Below are positions 43,508 to 50,669 of a DNA stretch of 64,000 bases, in pieces (position 1 is the stretch's first letter; each line of letters opens with the position of its first letter). The notes under the pieces were generated by a model. The model was not told the DNA's origin. It was given only the letters and a program-made list of their open reading frames with translations, and searched no databases. The stretch is from NCBI GenBank assembly GCA_021768245.1, contig JAETNO010000011.1, positions 16,934-80,933 of the forward strand. Direction: 5' to 3'. The DNA comes from Bacteroidaceae bacterium (lineage in GTDB: Bacteria > Bacteroidota > Bacteroidia > Bacteroidales > Muribaculaceae). A program made the position numbers and the translations under genes.

Positions 43508-44074
43508 TTATTTCTGCCAGGGGATGTCGGGGATGCCGGTGAAGTGGTTGATGTAGCGGGCAAGGATGAAGAGGTAGTCACTGAGGCGATTGATGTAGTT
43601 GAGGACTACGGGCTCGATGTAGGCACCGGTGTCGGCAAGGGTTAGTATTTCGCGTTCGGCACGTCGGCATACGGTTCTCGCCACATGGGCATGGGCTGCT
43701 CCAATGCTACCTCCTGGCAGGATGAACTGACGCAGTTGCGGGACTGCGGAGTCGAGGGTGTCGATTCCATTTTCAAGTTCCATTATGTCAGCCGGTAGGC
43801 TTTCTAAGTTTTGAGTGTTAAGTTTTGTGTTTTGAGCGGGTGTGGCAAGGTAGGCACCGATGTTGAAGAGGGTGTTGTTGATATGAAGGAGGGTAGCGGG
43901 AATCCCTGCGTCGAGGTCGGTGACATGGGCCTGCACGAGCCCTATCATAGCATTGAGTTCGTCGACCGCTCCATAGGCGTTGACGCGCGGTGAATTTTTG
44001 GCTACGCGGCTTCCGTCGACAAGCGAGGTCATTCCGGAGTCTCCAGTGCGGGTGTAGATGGGTGATTTTTTCAT
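43508..44074 (-). CDS. Cob(I)alamin adenosyltransferase, PduO type
   Basis: About 188 residues from the ATG at 44074 (MKKSPIYTRTGDSGMTSL); the 14 codons above are leader. The ATP-binding TRTGDSGMTSL, GAVDELNAMIG, FILPGGSIGAAHAHVARTVCRRAER and LNYINRLSDYLFILARY segments are all conserved. It makes adenosylcobalamin. A loop near 95-110 (AQNTKLNTQNLES) is encoded by a CTCAAAACT-type repeat. The gene diverges from riboflavin synthase. Confidence 0.93.
   Translation of the reverse strand: MKKSPIYTRTGDSGMTSLVDGSRVAKNSPRVNAYGAVDELNAMIGLVQAHVTDLDAGIPATLLHINNTLFNIGAYLATPAQNTKLNTQNLESLPADIMELENGIDTLDSAVPQLRQFILPGGSIGAAHAHVARTVCRRAEREILTLADTGAYIEPVVLNYINRLSDYLFILARYINHFTGIPDIPWQK
43803..43837 (-). repeat. 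CTCAAAACT-type repeat inside the adenosyltransferase gene, in frame
   Basis: The coding strand reads GCTCAAAACACAAAACTTAA followed by CACTCAAAACTTAG, clearly related to the copies at 24222, 37289 and 61074. It falls in the variable loop before the ADIMELENGID helix and keeps the frame. Confidence 0.75.
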
Positions 44075-44102
44075 GAAAGTTGGTGTTGAGTTGCAAATTT
44101 CG

Positions 44103-44110
44103 TAATTTTG
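44103..44110 (+). promoter_or_regulatory. -7 box upstream of riboflavin synthase
   Basis: TAATTTTG on the plus strand, about 277 bases before the riboflavin synthase ATG. The MITE at 44149-44340 lies in between, so transcripts from here would carry the whole element in their leader. Confidence 0.4.
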
Positions 44111-44148
44111 CCTCAAAGAAGAGCCTCAAGCAGGTTTAAAAAAATTAA

Positions 44149-44340
44149 GAGATTGTCTAAATTTTATAAATTAATTAATCATGAGATTCCTAAATCAAAT
44201 TTCCGGCCATATTTAAATGCCTTATCGGCTGATTTTGTCAAGCTTCATCGGTCATAATGCCCGCATTATTCCCTCTTCGGCTCGCAAAATCATCTCGATA
44301 ATCCATTTAAACCTGTCGCGGATAAAATTTAGACAATCTC
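44149..44340. mobile_element. MITE-like element with 19-bp perfect terminal inverted repeats
   Basis: GAGATTGTCTAAATTTTAT at 44149-44167 is matched exactly in inverse at 44322-44340. Both ends are flanked by TAA (44146-44148 and 44341-44343), a likely 3-bp target duplication. The interior has a second, imperfect inverted pair (the TTTAAATG...TGATTTTG stretch near 44211-44239 against its complement near 44286-44313), so the whole 192 bp can fold on itself. It holds no open frame. This fits a non-autonomous derivative of a DDE insertion sequence with a TNA target, as in some IS5-group elements. The parent is not in the window. Confidence 0.85.
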
Positions 44341-44386
44341 TAAATATGCCAAAGGTTAACTTGAAGATAATCAAAAAATCGGAATA

Positions 44387-44989
44387 ATGTTTTCAGGAAT
44401 AGTAGAAGAGGCCGCCGAGGTGGTCGAAGTCATTGCCAAGGAGGGAAATGTGGACCTCCGCGTGAAGTGCAGTTTTACTGACGAGTTGAAAATTGACCAG
44501 AGTGTGGCCCACAACGGGGTCTGCCTGACGGTGGTGGCCCTTCCCGGCGACGGCACCTATACGGTGACAGCCATCCAGGAGACACTCGACCGAAGCAATC
44601 TCGGCCTTCTGAAGGCGGGTGACCGTGTGAACCTCGAGCGATCGATGTTGATGAACGGCCGTCTTGACGGGCACATCGTGCAGGGCCATGTTGACTGCAC
44701 GGCTGTGTGTGAGGATATCGAGGAAGTGGAGGGTAGCCGCTACTATAAGTTTGTCTATGAAGTAGCACCCGAGATGGCATCGAAAGGCTACGTGACAGTA
44801 GAGAAAGGGTCGGTGACCGTCAACGGCGTGAGCCTCACGGTCTGCGACTCGGAGCGCTATTCGTTCAGGGTGGCGATTATCCCGTTCACGTTCGAGCATA
44901 CTAACTTCAAGGATATACATGTAGGGTCGAAGGTGAACATAGAGTTTGACATAATAGGCAAGTATTTGGCCCGTCTGAAAGAGTTTTAA
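44387..44989 (+). CDS. ribE: Riboflavin synthase, alpha subunit
   Basis: 200 residues made of two similar barrels. The opening MFSGIVEEAAEV and NGVCLTVV belong to the first barrel. LDGHIVQGHVDCTA, VNGVSLTVCD and TFEHTNFKDIHVGSKVNIEFD belong to the second. It joins two lumazine molecules to form riboflavin in the cytoplasm. The long AT-rich leader contains the MITE and no visible FMN riboswitch. No other rib gene is near. Confidence 0.96.
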   Translation: MFSGIVEEAAEVVEVIAKEGNVDLRVKCSFTDELKIDQSVAHNGVCLTVVALPGDGTYTVTAIQETLDRSNLGLLKAGDRVNLERSMLMNGRLDGHIVQGHVDCTAVCEDIEEVEGSRYYKFVYEVAPEMASKGYVTVEKGSVTVNGVSLTVCDSERYSFRVAIIPFTFEHTNFKDIHVGSKVNIEFDIIGKYLARLKEF

Positions 44990-45032
44990 CTTTTTTAAAT
45001 TAAAAAATGCTTAGTTATATGCTATAATCGCC

Positions 45033-45040
45033 TAACTTTG
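45033..45040 (+). promoter_or_regulatory. -7 box of the FKBP gene group
   Basis: TAACTTTG on the plus strand, 81 bases before the ATG of the first FKBP gene. The -33 element is not clear. Confidence 0.5.
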
Positions 45041-45121
45041 CAGGCTGAGTTTGTTTATATTAGGTGGGGTGGGAAATCACTCTGCGTCAGACTCGAAAAA
45101 TTATAAAGACACATAAAATTT

Positions 45122-45748
45122 ATGGAAAAGAAAGAATTGGACCGTATCAGCTATGCTCTCGGACTGAGCATGGGCAATAATTTCCGTGCGAGCGGTATTC
45201 AGGAAATCAACGTTGAGGACTTTGCCGACGGAGTGGCAGCCGTGTTCTACGGCAGCCAGCCCAAAATGACATATGACGAGGCTAAGGCTGAGATTCAGAA
45301 ATATTTCACCGAACTCGAGAAGAAGCAGCAGGCCGAGGCCGCCAAGATGGCAGAGGTTAATGAGGCTGCAGGGAAGAAATTCCTTGAGGAGAACGGCAAG
45401 CGCGTAGAGGTGAAGACCACCCCTTCGGGACTTCAGTATGAGGTGTTGACCGAAGGCACGGGCGAGCAGCCTACCGCTCAGGATCAGGTTGAGGTTCACT
45501 ATACCGGTACGCTTATCGATGGCACAGTGTTTGACAGCTCCGTTGAGCGCGGAGTGCCTGCTACTTTCGGGGTTACCCAGGTGATTCCCGGATGGGTCGA
45601 GGCTCTGCAGTTGATGAAGGCCGGCTCGAAATGGAGACTTTTCATCCCCTCACAGCTCGCTTACGGACCTCAGGGTGCGGGTGGAATGATTGGCCCGAAC
45701 TCCACACTTATCTTCGATGTAGAACTTCTGAAGGTTATTAAGAAATAG
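45122..45748 (+). CDS. FKBP-type peptidyl-prolyl isomerase, cytoplasmic Mip-like form
   Basis: 208 residues. The N-terminal helical dimerisation part (LDRISYALGLSMGNNF, then a long Lys/Glu/Ala helix) precedes the FKBP domain (TTPSGLQYEVLTEGTG to FDVELLKVIKK). The active-site residues in VHYTGTLIDGTVFDSSVERG and VIPGWVEALQLM are present. There is no signal peptide, unlike the next two genes. It helps proline isomerisation and folding. It is the first of three FKBP genes in a row. Confidence 0.93.
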   Translation: MEKKELDRISYALGLSMGNNFRASGIQEINVEDFADGVAAVFYGSQPKMTYDEAKAEIQKYFTELEKKQQAEAAKMAEVNEAAGKKFLEENGKRVEVKTTPSGLQYEVLTEGTGEQPTAQDQVEVHYTGTLIDGTVFDSSVERGVPATFGVTQVIPGWVEALQLMKAGSKWRLFIPSQLAYGPQGAGGMIGPNSTLIFDVELLKVIKK

Positions 45749-45795
45749 CCGAAGAAGGTTCAGATAATTTTAAAACGGGTTACCATCTGTCGCGG

Positions 45796-46674
45796 ATGCG
45801 GTTTATAGAAAAGATAATCAGAATAATTGTGGTCGGCGTTGCAGTCTATGCAATGCCGGGCACAATTTTCGCGCAGGCCGAGACAGTCAAGGCCCCTATG
45901 CCCGAGAGGATTGTCGGCGGAGCCTCTATGGTATCCTCCGATTCATTAGCTAAGGCTCTGGCTACATTCTGGGGCGGCTCTGCCAAACTGCCGGATTTCA
46001 CCCCTGATGAACTTGGCAGGTATCTTGATGGGGTAAGATCTGTTCTCAGCGATTCGAGCTTTCAGACTCATGCCTATGAGCAGGGAATGAGTTTCGGTGC
46101 CATTTTAAGCGCAGGGCTTACGCAAATGTCGGAACTTGGTATGACTATTGACCGCAAGGCTTTCGTAGCGGCGGTGACTGATGTGATGCAAGGGAAGAAC
46201 GTAGGCTTCACGATGGAGGGTGCCGGGGAATATATCGACCGTCAGATAGCTCCGATCATAGGGAGTCAGGCTCCAAAAGTCACAGCGGAATCGCAGCGTG
46301 AGTTTTTGGACGAGGCTGCCAAGGAGGATGGCGCCATCACCACTCCTTCGGGACTCGTGTTCAAGGTCGTCACCGAAGGGGAGGGAGATTTCCCTACGGA
46401 GGATGACAGAGTCAATCTTGACTACACGGGGCGTCTGAGCGACGGAAGCGTGTTTGACAAGACTGAGCAGCCGGTGAATTTTGATATTGTCCGCCTGGTT
46501 CCGGGGTTTGCGGAGGGCATCAAGATGATGCGTCCCGGAGGCACTTACCGGGTGGTGATTCCTCCCGAACTCGGTTACGGGGAACGTGGAGTCGGAGATG
46601 TCATTCCTCCGGGGGCCGCTCTTGATTTCACGGTGACGCTTCTGAGCGTGGACCGTGGGGCGGCTAAAAAATAA
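45796..46674 (+). CDS. FKBP-type peptidyl-prolyl isomerase, exported form
   Basis: 292 residues. A signal peptide (IIRIIVVGVAVYAMPGTIFAQA) predicts periplasmic location. An N-terminal helical domain (SDSLAKALATFWGG, YEQGMSFGAILSAGL) precedes the FKBP domain, with VNLDYTGRLSDGSVFDKTEQ, LVPGFAEGIKMMRPGGTYRVV and PPELGYGERGVGDVIPPGAA. It lies 47 bp after the cytoplasmic FKBP gene and 41 bp before the lipoprotein form, and all three are probably co-transcribed. Confidence 0.92.
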   Translation: MRFIEKIIRIIVVGVAVYAMPGTIFAQAETVKAPMPERIVGGASMVSSDSLAKALATFWGGSAKLPDFTPDELGRYLDGVRSVLSDSSFQTHAYEQGMSFGAILSAGLTQMSELGMTIDRKAFVAAVTDVMQGKNVGFTMEGAGEYIDRQIAPIIGSQAPKVTAESQREFLDEAAKEDGAITTPSGLVFKVVTEGEGDFPTEDDRVNLDYTGRLSDGSVFDKTEQPVNFDIVRLVPGFAEGIKMMRPGGTYRVVIPPELGYGERGVGDVIPPGAALDFTVTLLSVDRGAAKK

Positions 46675-46715
46675 GATATAATAACACCATTAAAAAAAAT
46701 AACTTAAAACAGTTT

Positions 46716-47630
46716 ATGAAAAAAATCATTATGGTATGCGGCGTGGCCGCAATGATGCTTGGCGCAGTGTCCTGCAACAAGTCAGGCTCTTCAGACAGCA
46801 GCGCTAACAAAGGTTTCGGCGACTCGCTTTCTATGGTAATGGGCGAGGCCCAGGGTTCACGTCTGCTTTCAGAGTATGTAACCCTTCCCGAAGACCAGAA
46901 AGCAAACCTCAAGAAAGAGGATATCCTCCGCGGACTCAAGCAGGTGATTATGACAGACACGACCCAGCAGGGCTATCTCACAGGTCTCAGTTTCGGTCTC
47001 CAGCTCGCCGGCCAGCTCTATCGCTATGAAGAGGCAGGCATCCCCGTTGACCGCTCCAAGCTCTATGAGGCTTATGCAAAGGCATTCTCAGCTGACACTG
47101 TTAATTCCGACGCTCTCCGCAACGCACAGATGGAGTTCCAGAAATTTGCAGAGCAGGCTCAGCAGAAGATGATGGAATTCTATCAGAAGAAGGAAGAAGC
47201 AGCCCGCGAAGCTAAGGAAAACAGCCCCGAGGCTAAGGAGAACGCAGCCAAGGGTGAGGCTTATCTCAAGGATATGATGGCCAAGGATCCTGAAATCAAG
47301 GTGACTCCTTCGGGTCTTGCCTACAAGGTAATCAAGGAAGGCCAGGGTGAGGCTGTAGGCGCCAACGGCAGCGCTAAAGTGAAATATACCGGCAAGCTCA
47401 TCGACGGCAAGGAGTTTGACAAGAACGAGGATGGCGTGGTAATGAACCCCCACCGCGTAGTGCCCGGTTTCGGCGAGGGTCTTTCCATGATGAAGAACGG
47501 CTCGTCATATGTGCTCTATATTCCCGGCAAGCTTGCCTATGGAGTTGACGGCAATCCCCAGGCCGGCATCGGTCCCAATGCGATGCTCGTGTTTGAAGTT
47601 GAGACTTCTGACGTGACTCCCGCGAAGTAA
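46716..47630 (+). CDS. FKBP-type peptidyl-prolyl isomerase, lipoprotein form
   Basis: 304 residues. The lipobox MMLGAVSC places a lipid anchor at cysteine 19. The FkpA-type helical N-domain has a long Glu/Lys/Gln coil (about 145-180). The FKBP domain carries VKYTGKLIDGKEFDKNEDG and VVPGFGEGLSMMKNGSSYVLY. GNPQAGIGPNAMLVFEVE closes the fold. It is likely an envelope folding factor. A very strong terminator follows. Confidence 0.93.
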   Translation: MKKIIMVCGVAAMMLGAVSCNKSGSSDSSANKGFGDSLSMVMGEAQGSRLLSEYVTLPEDQKANLKKEDILRGLKQVIMTDTTQQGYLTGLSFGLQLAGQLYRYEEAGIPVDRSKLYEAYAKAFSADTVNSDALRNAQMEFQKFAEQAQQKMMEFYQKKEEAAREAKENSPEAKENAAKGEAYLKDMMAKDPEIKVTPSGLAYKVIKEGQGEAVGANGSAKVKYTGKLIDGKEFDKNEDGVVMNPHRVVPGFGEGLSMMKNGSSYVLYIPGKLAYGVDGNPQAGIGPNAMLVFEVETSDVTPAK

Positions 47631-47650
47631 GAAACGCTTATAAATAACAG

Positions 47651-47690
47651 CCCGGGCGGCAGAGAAAATTTTCTCTGCCGCCCGGGTGGT
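47651..47690 (+). terminator. Strong terminator of the FKBP genes
   Basis: A perfect 36-base palindrome (47651-47686), GC-rich outside and AAAATTTT in the centre, follows the last FKBP stop by 20 bases. A short T-run comes after it. Both strands form the same hairpin, so it could also stop traffic from the converging capsid-like gene. Confidence 0.9.
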
Positions 47691-47705
47691 TTTTGGGGGA
47701 AGTGG

Positions 47706-47746
47706 GGATGGGTCTAATGGGAATAATGGGGCTAATGGGGCCAATA
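47706..47746 (-). repeat. CCCATTRGY 9-bp tandem repeat, copy 5
   Basis: On the plus strand it reads GATGGGTCT, AATGGGAAT, AATGGGGCT, AATGGGGCC and AAT. The C-rich form is on the minus strand. It begins directly at the stop codon of the capsid-like gene, so the repeat is again just 3' of a gene and in the sense direction. Confidence 0.85.
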
Positions 47747-48964
47747 TCAGTCTTTCGGGAGGATGCGGATGTGGCTGTCAGGGTGGCGCAGGATTATGCA
47801 GGAGGCTTCGGTGAGGACTACACCTTCGGTGTTGCGCAGGCCTTGCTTGCGGAAGCTTATGCGCTCGGCCGAGAAGGGCACATGGGAGTATTTGGTAATG
47901 AAATCGGGGTCGATAACCATGCCTGCGTCTTCCATGCCGCAGAGGTCGAAGACTTCGGAGTGGTGGACGTAGAGTGTGCCGAACTTTGTCACGATTATGT
48001 TGAAGTCGACACCCCATACGGTGCATCGCTCGTCGGCGCCGATTACACGGTTGTTTTGGACCTTGCTGAGGGCTTCCATGAGTCCAGAGCCTCCGAGAAG
48101 GACTTTGCGCGAGGAGCCGGAACGTCCGGTAAAAGCGGCCCTGCCAAGGCCGTAGAGATCATCGACAGACATGCTTCCCCTGGTATATTTAAAGGTGCGG
48201 TCAGTCTGATTCCAGATGCCACCTGTGAGCAGGATTTCCTCGTCTGAGCCGCTGAGGCTTACGCGGGCGCGCGCTCCGAAGAGGAATGATTTTTCCATGC
48301 CCATGCGCATGTCGATTATTGCCACCTCTTCCTGGTCGGTGAAATTCCAGCCGACTTCCTTGTCGGCAAGGCGCTGATAGAATGATTCCTCGACCTGCGA
48401 TTTGAATATCTGACAGTAGTTGAAGTCTTTCTTCGGCAGGGCGACGTACTGGGCGGTCTGGACGTCGAGTTCCTTAGCGGCACGTCCCATACGTATCACT
48501 ATGTCACCTTCGTTTAGCGGCCCGCATGGAATAGTGTCGACATCTGTGCCGACATTTACGGGAAGGATGGTGAGTGTCTGTCCGTCAATGGCGGTGATGT
48601 ATCCCACGAGAGACTGTCCGTTATATTGCCCCGAAGTGATTTTGATTGACGGAATCATGACAGTCTCGGATATCGAGAAGATTTCAGCTTTCTCGACTTT
48701 GATGTCGATTGTCGCTCCATATTTCAGGTTCAGGGCGCGCTGTGTTTCGGTGACGGTGCTCTTGTCGTCTTTGGTGTCGACCGAGTAGTAGTCGACTCTC
48801 ATGGAACCGGCATGGCGCGAGCCTATCATTCTGGAAATCTGGTCGAGAGGAGTCGACGAGGGCCTGATTTTCACTATTCGCGAGTCGATTTCATTGGTAA
48901 GAAGGTCGGGGGCGATTTCGTTGGTGAGTGTAGTGGTCAGCGGTCGGTTGTTGATGTGGTTCAT
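47747..48964 (-). CDS. Phage major-capsid-like protein (HK97-fold candidate)
   Basis: 405 residues. The opening EIDSRIVKIRPSSTPLDQIS and HAGSMRVDYYSVDT (about 25-65) matches the N-arm of SU10/DUF5309-like capsid proteins as I know them. The middle has GWNFTDQEEVAIIDMRMGME and GIWNQ. The C-terminal P-domain is strong: RKVLLGGSGLMEALSKV, then WGVDFNIIVTKFGTLYVHHS, then VIDPDFITKYSHVPF and LTEASCIILRHPDSHIRIL. Such proteins build the icosahedral shell. It is full-length and in frame, with no phage genes around except the small gene upstream. Base use is like the host. The call rests on pattern memory and needs a fold search. Confidence 0.72.
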   Translation of the reverse strand: MNHINNRPLTTTLTNEIAPDLLTNEIDSRIVKIRPSSTPLDQISRMIGSRHAGSMRVDYYSVDTKDDKSTVTETQRALNLKYGATIDIKVEKAEIFSISETVMIPSIKITSGQYNGQSLVGYITAIDGQTLTILPVNVGTDVDTIPCGPLNEGDIVIRMGRAAKELDVQTAQYVALPKKDFNYCQIFKSQVEESFYQRLADKEVGWNFTDQEEVAIIDMRMGMEKSFLFGARARVSLSGSDEEILLTGGIWNQTDRTFKYTRGSMSVDDLYGLGRAAFTGRSGSSRKVLLGGSGLMEALSKVQNNRVIGADERCTVWGVDFNIIVTKFGTLYVHHSEVFDLCGMEDAGMVIDPDFITKYSHVPFSAERISFRKQGLRNTEGVVLTEASCIILRHPDSHIRILPKD

Positions 48965-49006
48965 TTTCTGTGAGGGATGAATGTTTTGTTAGTGTGTGTA
49001 AGTCTT

Positions 49007-49336
49007 TTATCGGTCCCATGCGCTGGGACGCATGTCGGAGAGTACTTGGGTGTTTGGGTCGACAGTCTCGGGGACTATTGTGTCGTAATCCCGGTGGCGA
49101 ATCAATTCCCAGAGGGAGTATTTACGTCGGTTTATGACTGATTGCGTGGCGTCGGGTCTTTCTTCAGTGGTTTTTCCTCCGGATTGTGGTTCGACGGGAG
49201 GATTCCGAGCAGTTTCGGGAGAATCTCCATCAGGATTTCCAGCAACAGTTTCAGTGTCGACAGGAAGTTGCTGCCGCTTTTCATCAGCAGGGGGCGAAGT
49301 GATTTCATTTTCATGTCCGTTTCTGTTTTCGTTCAT
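49007..49336 (-). CDS. Small acidic disordered protein upstream of the capsid-like gene (scaffold-like)
   Basis: 109 residues, rich in Glu, Asp, Pro, Asn and Gln with little hydrophobic content up to about 75. A basic-then-acidic tail follows (INRRKYSLWELIRHRDYD, ending PSAWDR). It lies 42 bp before the capsid-like gene on the same strand, the place where phages keep a scaffold or capsid-assembly gene. No family is recognised. A competing shorter frame at 49132-49314 exists but does not reach the capsid gene. The scaffold role is an inference from position and composition. Confidence 0.55.
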   Translation of the reverse strand: MNENRNGHENEITSPPADEKRQQLPVDTETVAGNPDGDSPETARNPPVEPQSGGKTTEERPDATQSVINRRKYSLWELIRHRDYDTIVPETVDPNTQVLSDMRPSAWDR

Positions 49337-49391
49337 AGATAGGTTCTTTATTATTGTGGTGTTATATATGGGGGCTGCGGGATTGATATCG

Positions 49392-49399
49392 CAAAGTTA
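49392..49399 (-). promoter_or_regulatory. -7 box of the capsid-like gene pair
   Basis: TAACTTTG on the minus strand, 56 bases before the ATG of the small acidic gene. No clear -33 element is seen. It lies downstream of the ompA terminator, so the capsid-like pair seems to have its own promoter. Confidence 0.5.
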
Positions 49400-49470
49400 A
49401 GGGGTGCGGATAGGGCCCTGACTGCGATTATGAAAAGGAGTTGGATGGAAAATGGATTTTCCGGGACACG

Positions 49471-49506
49471 AAAAAGCCCCGATGGCTCGGGGCCATCGGG
49501 GCAAAA
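49471..49506 (-). terminator. Terminator of the OmpA gene
   Basis: A perfect 11-bp stem (GCCCCGATGGC with GCCATCGGGGC) has a five-base loop and is flanked by A-runs on the plus strand, giving the U-tract on the minus strand. It lies 42 bases after the OmpA stop. Confidence 0.92.
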
Positions 49507-49547
49507 GTTATAAAATCGTTGCAGAGAATGTCTGTGTCAGGGAAAGA

Positions 49548-50669
49548 TTAATCTTCGAGAGTACAGATTGAAACGCGGTTCCAGGACTCTTCGGCGAACA
49601 TTGTGCCAATGCCTTCACCCTTGGCGTCGATGCGGTCAGCAGCGATGCGGTATTTCTTGATGAGGGAGTTCTTGACAGATTCGGCACGGGCAGCCGCGAG
49701 ACGTTCGTTGACTTCGATAGATCCGTCGGGAGAAGCATAGCCACGAATCTGGACCTTAGCTTTGGGATGGTTCTTGAGGTAGGCTGCAATCATCTCAACG
49801 TTAGGAGCCTGGTCGGGGGTAATCACGCTTGAGCCAATCTTGAAGAAGACGTAGCGCACGGAGGAAAGGGTATTTTCCTTGACCACCTTAGCCGGCTTGG
49901 CATTGGCTGCGGCGAGGGCTGCTGTCAGCTCTGCATTCTTGGCGTTGGCAGCTGCAAGAGCGGCGTTTGCACCATCGACATCGGCGCGGAGGGTATTGAC
50001 GCGGTCGTTGAGGGCGGCAATCTCACCGGTGTTGTCGGGGCATGTGTAGCAAGTGAAGCTCTTGCCGAGATTGAAGTTGAAGCCTGCGGCGAGGTTGAAC
50101 GATGCGCGGTTGATTGTCATGGCCATGTGTGGGTCCTCTTCACCGATTATGTTCCATTGTACACTCGGTTTGAGGGAGATGCCGAAGTTATCGCATATGG
50201 CGAAATTGAAATTCAAGCCGGCTTTGACAGCGACATGATTCGGGTCATCGCTTGTGTGGGCTACGAAATCGTGGCCCCATCCGATGCCAAGGAGGGCGTC
50301 GACGGTAAAGGGTCGGGGTTCACAACTGAAACCAAGGAAGGCGTTGGTCAGGTTAAGTGTGCCATAGGCTCCGAAGTAGGAGTTGTCGAAGGCAGTCTTA
50401 CTCTTCACTCCATTGTTTTGAGTGGAGGTGTTGATGCCGAAGGCACTTTCAAGGCCTATGCCGAATATCGGTGTAAGCTGATTGCCGATATGGAGGCCTA
50501 CAGTCGGGCGCATATTACCAAAGAATGAGTGCCCCCTGAGAGGGGTGGTAAGGCCGGCGTCGATGCCAATCTGCCAATTGTCACCAAAAGAAGGGCGCTC
50601 GATGATGTTTTGTGCGGACGCACCCATCACACAACTGATAAGAGCGGAAGCAAATAAAATTTTTTTCAT
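49548..50669 (-). CDS. OmpA-family outer-membrane protein
   Basis: 373 residues. A signal peptide (ILFASALISCVMGASAQ) is followed by an eight-strand barrel region (20-215). A periplasmic coil rich in Ala and Asn (ALAAANAKNAELTAALAAAN) comes next, then the OmpA peptidoglycan-binding domain. There VQIRGYASPDGSIEVNERLAAARA and the RVSICTLED end are visible. It links the outer membrane to the cell wall. Two cysteines in CYTCPD near 208 mark the barrel-coil junction. It has a strong terminator. Confidence 0.93.
   Translation of the reverse strand: MKKILFASALISCVMGASAQNIIERPSFGDNWQIGIDAGLTTPLRGHSFFGNMRPTVGLHIGNQLTPIFGIGLESAFGINTSTQNNGVKSKTAFDNSYFGAYGTLNLTNAFLGFSCEPRPFTVDALLGIGWGHDFVAHTSDDPNHVAVKAGLNFNFAICDNFGISLKPSVQWNIIGEEDPHMAMTINRASFNLAAGFNFNLGKSFTCYTCPDNTGEIAALNDRVNTLRADVDGANAALAAANAKNAELTAALAAANAKPAKVVKENTLSSVRYVFFKIGSSVITPDQAPNVEMIAAYLKNHPKAKVQIRGYASPDGSIEVNERLAAARAESVKNSLIKKYRIAADRIDAKGEGIGTMFAEESWNRVSICTLED

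Noticed and set aside
49132..49314. Hydrophobic 60-residue frame overlapping the scaffold-like gene
   Set aside because: It is shorter, does not approach the capsid-like start and looks like a frame shadow. It remains the only serious rival to the accepted 109-residue frame.
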